A DNA stretch of 64,000 bases. It comes from Anas platyrhynchos (taxonomy: Eukaryota; Chordata; Aves; Anseriformes; Anatidae). Below, piece after piece: positions 36,540-51,115 of the stretch. Positions within the stretch are counted from its first letter, which is position 1; every line of letters begins with the position of its first letter. The DNA lies in the NCBI RefSeq assembly GCF_047663525.1, contig NC_092603.1, positions 413,501 through 477,500 on the forward strand, written 5' to 3'. Under the pieces are notes generated by a model. It did not search any database, was not told where the DNA came from, and saw only the letters and a program-made list of their open reading frames with translations. The translations under genes were made by a program, and so were the position numbers.

Positions 36540-39500
36540 CGGGTTTTGCGCGGTGGGGCCGGTCCGTTCCGGTCCCTTTAATCCAGTCCGGGTTTTTCTT
36601 CCCGGCTCCATTCCACTGGATCCAGACCAGGCTTTGAGCTCCGGACCCGGCTCCAATCCATTCCCATTAATCCAGTCCGGGTTTTCCTCTCTGGCTCCAT
36701 TCCACTGGATCCAGACCAGGCTTTGAGCTCCGGACCTGGCTCCATTCCGGTCCCCTTTAATCCAGTCCGGGTTTTACTTTGTGGCTCCATCCCACTGGAT
36801 CCAGGCCGGGTCCTGAGCACCGGCTCCATTCCGGTCCCATTAATCCAGTCCGGGTCTTCCTTCTGGCTCCATTCCACTGGATCCAGGCTGGGCCTGAGTT
36901 CCGGCTCCATTCCAGTCCCTTTAATCCACTCCTGGTCTTCCCTCTCTGGCTCCATTCCACTGGATCCAGACCAGGCTTTGAGCTCCGGACCCGGCTCCAT
37001 TCCAGTCCCATTAATCCACTCCGGGTTTTCCCTCCGGCTCCATTCCACTGGATCCAGGCCAGGCTTTGAGCACTGGACCCGGCTCCATTCCAGTCCCTTT
37101 AATCCACTCCGGGTTTTCCTTCCTGGCTCCATTCCGTTGGATCCAGGCCGGGCTCTGAGCACTGGACCTGGCTGCATTCCAGTCCCATTAATCCACTCCG
37201 GGTTTTACTTTGTGGCTCCATTCCACTGGATCCAGGCCGGGCCCTGAGCTCTGGCTCCATTCCAGTCTCATTAATCCACTCCGGGTTTTTCTTTCTGGCT
37301 CCATTCCAGTCCCTTTAATCTACTCCCGGGTTTTATTTACTGGCTCCATTCCACTGGATCCAGGCCGGCCTCTGAGCACCGGCTCCATTCCAGTCCCATT
37401 AATCCAGTCCGGGTTTTCCTCCCCGGCTCCATTCCACTGGATCCAGACCAGGCTTTGAGCTCCGGACCTGGCTCCATTCCGTTCCCCATTAATCCAGTCC
37501 GGGTTTTTCTTCCCGGCTCCATTCCACTGGATCCAGGCCGGGCTCTGAGACTGGAACCGGCTCCATTCTGTTCCCCTTTGATCCACTCCGGGTTTTTCTT
37601 TCTGGCTCCATTCCAGTCCCTTTAATCCACTCCGGGTTTTCCTTACTGGCTCCATTCCAGTCCCATTAATCCACTCCAGGTTTTCCTCTCTGGCTCCATT
37701 CCAGTCCCATTAATCCACTCCAGGTTTTCCTCTCTGGCTCCATTCCGGTCCCTTTAATCCACTCCGGGTTTTTCTTTCTGGCTCCATTCCGGTCCCATTA
37801 ATCCACTCCAGCTTTTCCTTACTGGCTCCATTCCAGTCCCATTAATCCACTCCAGGTTTTCCTCTCCGGCTCCATTCCAGTCCCATTAATCCACTCCAGG
37901 TTTTCCTCTCTGGCTCCATTCCGGTCCCTTTAATCTACTCCGGGTTTTTCTTTCGGCTCCATTCCGGTCCCATTAATCCAGTCCGGGTTTTTCTTTCTGG
38001 CTCCATTCCGTTGGATCCAGACCAGGCTTTGAGCTCCAGACGTGACTCCATTCCGTTCCCTTAAATCCAGTCCGGGTTTTATTTGTGGCTCCATTCCACT
38101 GGATCCAGACCAGGCTTTGAGCTCCAGACCCGGCTCCATTCCATTCTCTTTAATCCACTCCGGGTTCTCCTTCCTGTCTCCATTCCACTGGATCCAGACC
38201 AGGATCTGAGCCCTGGACCCGGCTCCGTTCCGTTCCCCTTAAATCCAGTCCGGGTTTTCCTTTGTGGCTCCATTCCACTGGATCCAGACCAGGCTTTGAG
38301 CTCCAGACCTGGCTCCATTCCGTTCCCCTTTAATCCACTCCGGGTTTTACTTTGTGGCTCCATTCCACTGGATCCAGGCCGGGTCCTGAGCACCGGATCC
38401 ATTCCAGTCCCATTAATCCACTCCGGGTTTTACTTTGTGGCTCCATTCCACTGGATCCAGGCCGGGCCCTGAGCTCCGGCTCCATTCCAGTCCCATTAAT
38501 CCACTCCGGGTTTTTCTTACAGGCTCCGTTCCAGTCCCATTAATCCACTCCGGGTTTTCCTTACTGGCTCCATTCCAGTCCCATTAATCCACTCCGGGTT
38601 TCTTTAGCTCCGTTCCAGTCCCTTTAATCCACTCCGGGTTTTTCTTTCTGGCTCCATTCCACTGGATCCAGGCCGGGCTTTGAGCTCCGGACCTGGCTCC
38701 ATTCCGTTCCCCTTTAATCCAGTCCGGGTTTTCCTTCTGGCTCCATTCCACTGGATCCAGACCAGGATCTGAGCCCTGGACCCGGCTCCATTCCGTTCCC
38801 CTTTAATCCAGTCCGGGTTTTCCTTCCTGGCTCCATTCCACTGGATCCAGACCAGGCTTTGAGCTCCAGACCCGGCTCCATTCCGGTCCCTTTAATCCAC
38901 TCCGGGTTTTCCTTCCTGTCTCCATTCCACTGGATCCAGGCCGGGCTCTGAGCTCCGGCTCCTTCCGGTCCCATTAATCCAGTCCGGGTTTTCCTCTCTG
39001 GCTCCATTCCACTGGATCCAGGCCGGGCTTGAGCCCTGGACCCGGCTCCATTCCATTCCCCTTTAATCCAGTCCGGGTTTTCCTCCCCGGCTCCATTCCA
39101 CTTGATCCAGACCAGGCTTTCAGCCCCAGCCCCGGCTCCATTCCGCTCCCATTAATCTACTTCCGGGTTTTCCTCTCTGGCTCCATTCCACTGGATCCAG
39201 ACCAGGCTTTGAGCTCCGTACTCGGCTTGATCTCGTTGCATTAATCCAGTCCGGGTTTTCCTCTCTGGCTCCATTCCGCTGGATCCAGACCAGGCTTTGA
39301 GCTCCGGACCCGGCTCCATTCCGCTCCGGATCAATCCACTCCGGGTTTTCCTCTCTGGCTCCATTCCACTGGATCCAGACCAGGCTTTGAGCTCCGGACC
39401 CGGCTCCATTCCGGTCCCATTAATCCAGTCCGGGTTTTCCTCTCTGGCTCCATTCCGCTGGATCCAGACCAGGCTTTGAACTCCGGACCCGGCTCCATTC

Positions 39501-40240
39501 CGGTTCTATTTAATCCAGTCCGGGTTTTCTTTCCTGGCTCCATTCCACTGGATCCAGGCCGGGCTTTAGTCTCGGCTCCATTCCAGTCCCATTAATCCAC
39601 TCCGGGTTTTCCTCTCTGGCTCCATTCCACTGGATCCAGGCCGGGTCCTGAGCACCGGCTCCATTCCGGTCCCATTAATCCAGTCCGGGTTTTCCTCTCC
39701 GGCTCCATTCCACTGGATCCAGACCGGGCTTTGAGCTCCGGACCTGGCTCCATTCCGGTCCCTTTAATCCACTCCGGGTTTTCCTCTTTGGCTCCATTCC
39801 GTTGGATCCAGACCGGGTCCTGAGCACCGGCTCCATTCCGGTCCCATTAATCCAGTCCGGGTTTTCCTCTCTGTCATTCCACTGGATCCAGGCCGGGCTT
39901 TCAGCTCCAGACCCGGCTCCATTCCGGTCCCTTTAATCCACTCCGGGTTTTCCTCTCTGGCTCCATTCCGGTCCCTTTAATCCACTCCGGGTTTTCCTCT
40001 CTGGCTCCATTCCGGTCCCTTTAATCCAGTCCGGGTTTTCCTCTCTGGCTCCATTCCACTGGATCCAGGCCGGGCTTTGAGTCCTCAGTCCTGCTCCATT
40101 CCTTGTCCCTTGAATCCAGTCCTGGGTTTCCTCCCCGGCTCCATTCCACTGGATCCAGGCCCTGGGTCTTCTCCAGCCCCAGCCCCGGCTCCGTTCCCCT
40201 CCCTCTATCCACTCCGGGTTTTCCTCACCCGGCTCCGCTC
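36540..40240. repeat. 45/90-bp dimeric satellite between the CRAT-like gene and PRRT1
   Basis: Two alternating halves of about 45 bp. One is GGCTCCATTCCACTGGATCC plus CAGGCTTTGAGCTCCGG. The other is GGCTCCATTCCGGTCCCATT plus AATCCACTCCGGGTTTTCC. 37,560-37,980 has only the second half. GGATCC recurs in most dimers. Frames of 60-200 codons are open on both strands by composition. I see no homology. Confidence 0.92.
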
Positions 40241-40335
40241 CGCGCGATCCAGGCCGGGCCCGGAGGGAAAAAAAGGGGGCAAAAAAGGGGGGGAGGGGGG
40301 TCCCGCTGATTTTTGGTCTCCGTTTTGTCTAAACC

Positions 40336-44919
<4,584 letters not shown>

Positions 44920-45845
44920 CGACCGTCGCCATAGCAACCGTCGCCTAGCAACGCCCCCCCCCCCCCGCCGTCGCCTAGCAACGGCCGCCCGGTGCCTAGC
45001 AACGCCTGCCCGCCGCCCGGTGATGGTTTCCCGCCTCCTGCCGTCGCCTAGCAACCGTTTCCCGTCCCCACCGTTGCCTAGCAACGGTTTCCTGTCCCCC
45101 ACTGTTGCCTAGCAACGGCTCCCCACTGCCTAGCAACGGTTGTCAGCCTCCCACCGTCGCCTAGCAACGGCTCCCTGCCTCCTGCTGTTGCCTAGCAACG
45201 GTTTCTGGTCCCCCACTGTTGCCTAGCAACGGTTTTCCATCCCCACCGTCACCTAGCAACAGTTGTCAGCCTCCCGCCGTTGCCTAGCAACGGATTCCCA
45301 TCACCTAGCAACAGTTTCCCACCTCCCACCGTTGCCTAGCAACAGTTTCTTGCCTTTTGCCGTTGCCTAGCAACCGTTTCCCATCCCCACCGTTGCCTAG
45401 CAACGGTTTCCCACCTCCTGCTGTTGCCTAGCAACGGTTTCCTGCCCCCCCCGTCGCCTAGCAACGGTTTCCCGTCGCCTAGCAACGGTTTCCCACCTCC
45501 TGCCGTTGCCTAGCAACGGTTTCCCGCCTTCCTCCATCACCTAGCAACGGTTTCCCGTCCCCCCCCGTTGCCTAGCAACAGTTTCCTGTCCCCCACCATC
45601 ACCTAGCAACGGTTTCCCGCCTTCTCCGGTCGCCTAGCAACGATTTCCCGCCTCCCGCCATCACCTAGCAACGGTTTCCCGCCACCCGCCGTCGCCTAGC
45701 AACGGTTTCCCGCCACCTAGCAACGTTTTCCCGCCTCCTGCGGTCGCCTAGCAACGGTTTCCCGCCTTTCACCGCCGCCTAGCAACGCCCCCCGCCGTTG
45801 CCTAGCAACGCCCGCGGCGCCCAGCGGCGTCTCCATGGCAACGGC
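44920..45845. promoter_or_regulatory. Array of X-box palindromes plus E2F-like sites, PRRT1 3'UTR
   Basis: More than 30 copies of CCTAGCAAC, at least a dozen of them as the full palindrome GTTGCCTAGCAAC, spaced about 20-35 bp. Many are followed by GGTTTCCCGCC, which contains an E2F-like TTTCCCGCC. The array starts at the PRRT1 stop and ends about 130 bp before its poly(A) signal, so it should be transcribed. In RNA the palindromes would form small hairpins. Confidence 0.88.
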
Positions 45846-45971
45846 CGCTCCCTCCCCCCTCCCCTCCCCGCTCCGCGAGGCCCCGCCCCCTGGCCCCGCC
45901 CCCATCTCCATGGCAACGCCCGCATGCCGAAGCCCCGCCCCCTCCTTTGTGACGCGCCGCGCGGGCGGACC

Positions 45972-45977
45972 AATAAA
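45972..45977 (+). terminator. PRRT1: Poly(A) signal of PRRT1
   Basis: AATAAA in GACCAATAAAATTCCG, about 1.05 kb after the PRRT1 stop. It faces the FKBPL signal 150 bp away. Confidence 0.8.
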
Positions 45978-46123
45978 ATTCCGTCTTGAGCCGGGGGTGG
46001 GCGGGGCTTGCGGCTGTTGCTAGGCAGATTACGGGACAGGCGCAAAATGGCGGCCGCCCCCCCCCTTCCTTCCTCATTAACGCCCCCGTTAATTAACGGA
46101 GAGGCCCCCAATTAACGAAGTGG

Positions 46124-46129
46124 TTTATT
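46124..46129 (-). terminator. FKBPL: Poly(A) signal of FKBPL
   Basis: TTTATT on + (AATAAA on -) in GTGGTTTATTAGC, the first canonical signal after the FKBPL stop. It implies a 1.2-kb 3'UTR. Confidence 0.75.
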
Positions 46130-46199
46130 AGCAGCGGGGGGGGGCTGAGGCTGGGCCCCCCCACCCAAATTGGCGTTTCCATGGCAACGTGCCCCCCCC

Positions 46200-47365
46200 C
46201 GACCCCAAAATCCCCCCCAAAATGCCCCAAATCCCCCCAAATATCCCCAAAATCCCCCCAAAATTCCACAAAATCCCCTCGGAACTCTCCCAAAGCACCC
46301 AAATCCCCTCAAATCTCCCCAAAACTCCATCCAAAAGTGCCCCAGGCCTCCCTAAAGGCCCCAAACTCCACTAAATGCCCCCAAAACTGCCCCAAAACCT
46401 CCAAAATCCCTCCAAATCCCCTCAAAGACACACAAAATCTTCCTAAACATCCTCCAAAAGCCCTAAAATGACCCAAAATCTCCCCAAAATCCCCTCCTGG
46501 GCTTGGCCTCCATCATTAAGCAGCCTCCCAGCCCCCTGGCCAGCCTCACATCCCCTGAAACCTTCCCCAAAACCCCCCAAATCCTCCCCAAATTCCCCCA
46601 ACCTCCCCCTAGACCCCCAAAACTCCCTCAAATCCTCTAAAATGACTCCAAAAACCCCTAAACCGACCCCAAAACCCCCTCCCCCCTCACGCAAACAGCC
46701 TCCCCAGCCCCCTGGCCATCCTCATGCCCTCCCAAACCCCCCAAATCCTCCCCCAAATCCCCCCCAACACCCCCAAAACCCCCTCCAACACCCCCAAAAC
46801 TCCCCCCAAAAACCCCAAACTCCCCGAAAACCCCTAAACCGACCCCAAAACCCCCTCCCCCCTCATGCGAACAGCCTCCCCAGCCCCCTGTCCATCCTCA
46901 TGCCCTCCCGAACTCCCCAAATCCTCCCCAAAACCCCCCAAATTCTCCCCAAGACTTCCTCCAAAGCCCACAAATCCCCCCTAGACCCCCCCAACTCCCC
47001 CAAAACTCCCCGAAAACCCCTAAACCGACCCCAAAACCCCCTCCCCCCTCAGGTGAACAGCCTCCCCAGCCCCCTGGCCATCCTTGTGTCCTCCCAAACC
47101 CCCCCGAATCCTCCCCAAAACCCCCGAAATCCCCCCCAGCACTCCCCCAAATCCCCTAAAATCACCCCAAATGACCCAAAATGACCCCAAATCTCCCCAA
47201 AATCCCCCAAAACCCCCTCATGCGAACAGCCTCCCCAGCCCCCTGGCCATCCTCATGTCCTCCCAACCCCCCCAAAACCTCCTCCAACACCCCAAAAACT
47301 CCCCCAACACTCCCCCAAATCCCCTAAAATGACCCCAAATCTCCCCAAAATCCCCCAAAACCCCC
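46200..47365 (-). repeat. FKBPL: FKBPL 3'UTR: 150-185-bp repeat holding copies of the FKBPL C-terminus
   Basis: Background is CCCCAAAATCCCC-type. At about 46,511-46,560, 46,687-46,728, 46,863-46,905, 47,048-47,092 and 47,218-47,260 there are copies of the last FKBPL codons. On the minus strand the best read MARGLGRLFA and stop. Steps between the start points are about 176, 176, 186, 170 and 148 bp (the last to the real stop). The copies are noncoding and sit after the true stop at 47366. Confidence 0.9.
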
Positions 47366-49486
47366 TCACGCGAACAGCCTCCCCAGCCCCCTGGCCAGCC
47401 TCGCATCCCTCTCCCTGGCCTCCCCCCGGACCCTCCTCAGCTCCCTCCTGGCAGCGGCGTTGCCGGGCTCCTGCCGCAGGACCAGGGCCAGGTCGGCGGC
47501 CGCCCCCTCCAAATCCCTCATGGCCGCCTTGGCCAACGCCCGCCGGTACCGGGCCTTGACGTGGCCCGGCCTCAAAGCCAAAGCCTTCCCGGCGTTGGCC
47601 GCGGCCTCCGCCGGTAGCCCCAGCCTCAACTGGCACAGGGCCAGCCCGGCGTGGAGGTCGGCTTTGGGGTGGGCGCGGGCGGGGGGCAACGGCGGCGGCC
47701 CCCCGGCGGCGGCGGCGGCGCGGAGGGCGGTGGAGAAAGCTTTGGCGGCGGGGATGAGGGCGCCGGCGCCGTAGAGGGCTTTGGCGCGGGCTTTGCGGGC
47801 CAAAACGGAGGCCCAGCGGTCGCCCTCGGCCTCCCAAAAATCGGGGGGGGGCGTGAAGCCCCCCAAAGTGACCACCACGGCGGATTCGGCGCCGGTCGGG
47901 AGGAGGCGGGCGCGCTCGCCGCGGGTCATGGTCTCCAAGCAGGCGTCCAGCGCCACCGCCCAGCGCCCCTCGGCGGTGCCGAGGCGCAGGGTGAGCCAAC
48001 GGCCCCCCCCCGGCATGGGGTCGCCCCCCGGGGGGGGTTCCAGGAGGACCCGGCAGAGGGAACCCCAAGCGGGGCGGTCGAGGCCGCGGCCGGGGCGGAG
48101 GATTTGCTTGGAGAAGGAGGAGTCGGGGCTGAGCCACCACGGGGAGGGGGCTGGGGGGTCTTGGGGGGGCTCCGTGGGGTCTTGGGGGGACCCAGTTGGG
48201 TCTTGGGGGGGCCCAGTTGGGTTTTGGGGGGGCCCAGTTGGGTCTTGGGGGTCTTTGGTTGGGTTTTGGGGGGTCTCGGTTGACTTTTGAGGGGTCTTGG
48301 TTGGGTTTTGAGGGTCCTTGATGATGTCAGTTGGGTTCTGGTTGTAATCTGTGGGGTTTTTGGGGTCCTCCGTTGGGTTTTTGGGGTCCTCCGTTGGGTT
48401 TTTGGGGTCCCCTATTGGCTTTTTGGGGTCTTTGATGACGTCAGTTGGGTTCTGGTTGACATCAGTTGGGTTTCTGGGGTCCTCCGTTGGGTTTTTGGGG
48501 TCCTTTGTTAGGTTTTTGGGGTCCTGGATGATGTCACTTGGGTTCTCGTTGACATCTGTTGGGTTTTTGGGGTCATTTGTTGGGTTTTCGGGGTCCCCTG
48601 TTGAGTTTTTGGGGTCTTCAGTTGGCTTTTCGGGACTCTTGATGACGTCACTTGGGTTCCTGTTGATGTCAGTTGGGTTTTTGGGGTCCTCCATTGAGTT
48701 TTTGGGGTCCTTTTTTGGGTTTTTGGGGTCCTGGATGACGTCAGTTGGGTTTTTGGGGTCCCCCATTGGGTTTTTGGGGTCATTTGTTGGGTTTTTGGGG
48801 TCTCCAGTCGTCTTTTTGGGGTCCTTGATGACGTCAGTTGGGTTCTCGTTGACATCAGTTGGATTTTTGGGTTCATTTGTTGGGTTTTCGGGCCCCCTGA
48901 TGACGTCACTTGGGTTCTGGTTGACGTCATTCACCTCCTTGCGTTCTGCGCTCCCATTGGCTGGCTCCCAGCCTCCCGCCTTCTCATTGGCTGCCTCCCC
49001 CAGCTCCCATTGGTCGCCGTCCTCGTCCCCGCAGGGCTCCCGGAGCCACGCCTCCTCGCTGCGCCAATCCCACGCCTCATTGGCTGACGGCACCGGCGCC
49101 GCCGCCTGATTGGACGGCCCAGGGAGCGACGCGGCCTCCCCATTGGTCGGCTCCAAGCGTGCTGCGTTCTCATTGGCCGCTCCCCGTGGCCTCGCGCCCT
49201 CATTGGCTGGCTCCCGGCTCCTTGCGTCCTCATTGGCTGAATCCTCGCTGGCTCCCCGCCCTTCTAGCTGCTCATTGGCCGGCTGGCAGCTCCCTGCTCC
49301 CTCATTGGCCACACCCTGTGGTGCTGCTCTCCCATTGGCCGCCTCCTTCTCCGCCCGGCTCCCCTCATTGGCCGGCTCCGCACGCCCTCCCTTCCCATTG
49401 GACCAACCTGGGGGCGCTCGCTTCCCATTGGCCGCCTCCTCCGTGGCCGCCGCGCTCCCATTGGCTGCTGCTTCCCGCCCTTCCAT
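47366..49486 (-). CDS. FKBPL: FKBPL (FKBP-like, TPR protein) with expanded N-terminal repeats
   Basis: FKBPL (WISp39) is an HSP90 co-chaperone-like protein that stabilises p21 and acts in cell-cycle and steroid-receptor control. It has one coding exon of 706 codons from ATG 49486, with a single clean frame. The C-terminal ~285 residues match mammalian FKBPL (349 aa): WWLSPDSSFSKQILRPGRGL, SLCRVLLEP, then the TPR helices ARKARAKALYGAGALIPAAK, LHAGLALCQLRLGLPAEAAA and GHVKARYRRALAKAAMRDLE, ending ARGLGRLFA. The N-terminal ~420 residues are two repeats: about 190 residues of 10-aa units with AN(E/G), then about 230 of 7-aa units DPKNPT with NPTDVIKDP variants. The first lies over a CCAAT-box array, so translation may start further in. 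The gene runs divergently from AGPAT1. Confidence 0.93.
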   Translation of the reverse strand: MEGREAAANGSAAATEEAANGKRAPPGWSNGKGGRAEPANEGSRAEKEAANGRAAPQGVANEGAGSCQPANEQLEGRGASEDSANEDARSREPANEGARPRGAANENAARLEPTNGEAASLPGPSNQAAAPVPSANEAWDWRSEEAWLREPCGDEDGDQWELGEAANEKAGGWEPANGSAERKEVNDVNQNPSDVIRGPENPTNEPKNPTDVNENPTDVIKDPKKTTGDPKNPTNDPKNPMGDPKNPTDVIQDPKNPKKDPKNSMEDPKNPTDINRNPSDVIKSPEKPTEDPKNSTGDPENPTNDPKNPTDVNENPSDIIQDPKNLTKDPKNPTEDPRNPTDVNQNPTDVIKDPKKPIGDPKNPTEDPKNPTEDPKNPTDYNQNPTDIIKDPQNPTKTPQKSTETPQNPTKDPQDPTGPPQNPTGPPQDPTGSPQDPTEPPQDPPAPSPWWLSPDSSFSKQILRPGRGLDRPAWGSLCRVLLEPPPGGDPMPGGGRWLTLRLGTAEGRWAVALDACLETMTRGERARLLPTGAESAVVVTLGGFTPPPDFWEAEGDRWASVLARKARAKALYGAGALIPAAKAFSTALRAAAAAGGPPPLPPARAHPKADLHAGLALCQLRLGLPAEAAANAGKALALRPGHVKARYRRALAKAAMRDLEGAAADLALVLRQEPGNAAARRELRRVRGEARERDARLARGLGRLFA
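48150..48935 (-). repeat. FKBPL: Coding 21-bp repeat in FKBPL (DPKNPT units)
   Basis: GGGTTTTTGGGGTCCTCCGTT-like 21-bp units encode DPKNPT plus a variable residue. NPTDVIKDP variants place GATGACGTCA (a CRE) in the coding strand near 48,434, 48,642, 48,737, 48,828 and 48,900. The frame is preserved throughout. Confidence 0.9.
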
Positions 49487-49500
49487 CTCGGCCAATCACA
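48936..49500 (-). repeat. FKBPL: Coding 30-bp repeat in FKBPL with a CCAAT box in each unit
   Basis: About 16 copies of CTCATTGGC or CCCATTGGC (GCCAATGAG/GGG on the sense strand), mostly 30 bp apart between 48,956 and 49,465. Each encodes Ala-Asn-Glu/Gly within 10-residue units. Two further CCAAT words lie at about 49,062 and 49,492. ATTGG is the NF-Y site in inverted form. Confidence 0.88.
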
Positions 49501-50257
49501 GTGCTCCGCCGCCGGCCTGCAGCACACAGGGGGCGTGGCCAGGCCTGGGGGGCGTGGCCAACCCCAGGGGGGCGTGGCCAAGCTCAGGGGGCGTGGCCAG
49601 ACCCTAGGGGGCGTGGCCAGGCCTCAGGGGGCGTGGCCAGGCCCCCAGCCCCCCCCCCCCTCTCCCGCAGCTCCCGGCCCCGCACCTGGGCCCGCACCTG
49701 GGCGTCACTTCCGGCTTCCTGTTGAGGCCACGCCCCCTCTGCGTCACTTCCGCCCGAGCGGGGTGGGCGGGGCGAAAGGGAGCGGGAATCTGGGGGCACT
49801 TCCGGGTTTGGGGCAAGGGGCGGGGCTTGGAGGGTGATTGGCACGCGCCTCGTCCAATCACGGCTCGCTCCGCCCCCCTAAGCCACGCCCCTTCCATAGA
49901 ACCCAATGGGAGGGGGGGGAGAAACCATAGAGTCGCGCCCGGGGGCATAGAGCGTCGCCTCACTTCCGGCCTCCGAGGTGGGCGTGGCCTCGCGCCGCCA
50001 TTTTGCCGCCGTTTCCCGCCCGCCGCGCGGCGCAGCCAATCAGCGGCCGCGGGGGGCGTGGCCTGGCTGCGGTTGCCATGGAGACGCCCCAGGCCCCGCC
50101 CCCCGCATCCCCCCCGCGCCGTTGCCATGGGGACGGGGGGTGGGCGGGGCTCGGGGGGGCTCGGGGGAGGCGCTGATTGGCTGGCCGAGCTGTCAATCAG
50201 CCCCGGGGCCGCTTCCGCTGCCGCCGCCGCCACCGGGAAGGGCCCGGCCCGGGCACG
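49490..50257. promoter_or_regulatory. Divergent FKBPL/AGPAT1 promoter and AGPAT1 noncoding exon 1
   Basis: 49,525-49,640 has GGGGGCGTGGCCA repeats. Then comes unique CpG-rich sequence with several CACTTCCGG (ETS) sites, CGCCATTTTG (YY1-like), GTTTCCCGCC (E2F-like), GCCAATCAG and GATTGGCT (NF-Y), and GTTGCCATGGAGAC (RFX-like, about 50,070). The sequence before the strong donor CACG|GTGAGG (exon end 50257) is the likely 5'UTR exon of AGPAT1. Confidence 0.75.
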
Positions 50258-50259
50258 GT

Positions 50260-51115
50260 GAGGGGGGGGCACTGGGGCCATACTGGGGGGTACTGGGAGG
50301 TACTGGGGCCATACTGGGGGCGTATTGGGGGATACTGGGGCGATACTGGGGGATACTGGGATCCCGGGGGGGGATAACGGGGCCTAAGGGGGGGATACTG
50401 GGGGGATACTGGGGGGTACTGGGGCCATACTGGGGGATAATGGGGCCATACTGGGATCCTGTGGGGGAAAACGGGGCCTAAGGGGGGGTAACGGGGGGTA
50501 CTGGGGGATAATCGGGTGATACTGGGGGATACTGGGGCCATACTGGGCGATACTGGTGGATAATGGGGCCATACTGGGATCCGGGGGGGGATAACGGGGC
50601 TCTGGGGGGGGGAACTGGGGGTATTGGGGGGGTAATGGGGATTAATGGGAGGATACTGGGGGGTACTGGGGCGATATTGGGGGGTACTGGGGCCATACTG
50701 GAGCCATACTGGGGCATACTGGGATCCCGGGGGGGGATAATGGGGCTCTGGGCCTTAATGGGGCGATACTGGGGGTTAATGGGGGGATACTGGGGGGTAC
50801 TGGGGGATAATGGGGTGATACTGGGGCATAATGGGGGATACTGGGGCCATACTGGGGGATACTGGGACCCCAGGGGGAGATAACGGGGCTCTGGGGGGGG
50901 TAACGGGGAGTTATGGTGGGTAATGGGGGGATAACAGGGCCTAATGGGGGGGTACTGGGGGATACTGGGGCGATACTGGGGGTACTGGGGGATACTGGGA
51001 TCCCTGGGGGGATAACAGGGGGGTAATGGGGTCTTAATGGGGTTCTGGGGGGGGATAACGGGGCCTAATGGGGGGATACTGGGGCTTAATGGGGGTTACT
51101 GGGCCATACTGGGGC
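50260..51115. repeat. ATACTGGGGGATACTGGGG array, AGPAT1 intron 1
   Basis: Units GGGGCCATACTGGGGG, GGGATACTGG and GGGGATAACGGGGC, with a higher-order unit of about 110-190 bp that includes CTGGGATCCCGGGGG. Confidence 0.88.

Noticed and set aside
36540-40240. Repetitive protein gene in the 45/90-bp satellite
   Set aside because: Frames are open on both strands, no promoter, splice sites or conserved motif are seen, and the base pattern is that of a satellite.
45900-46080. A small gene or promoter around the CAAAATGGCGGCC (YY1-like) word between the two poly(A) signals
   Set aside because: There are only about 150 bp between facing poly(A) signals and no coding homology. Insufficient evidence.
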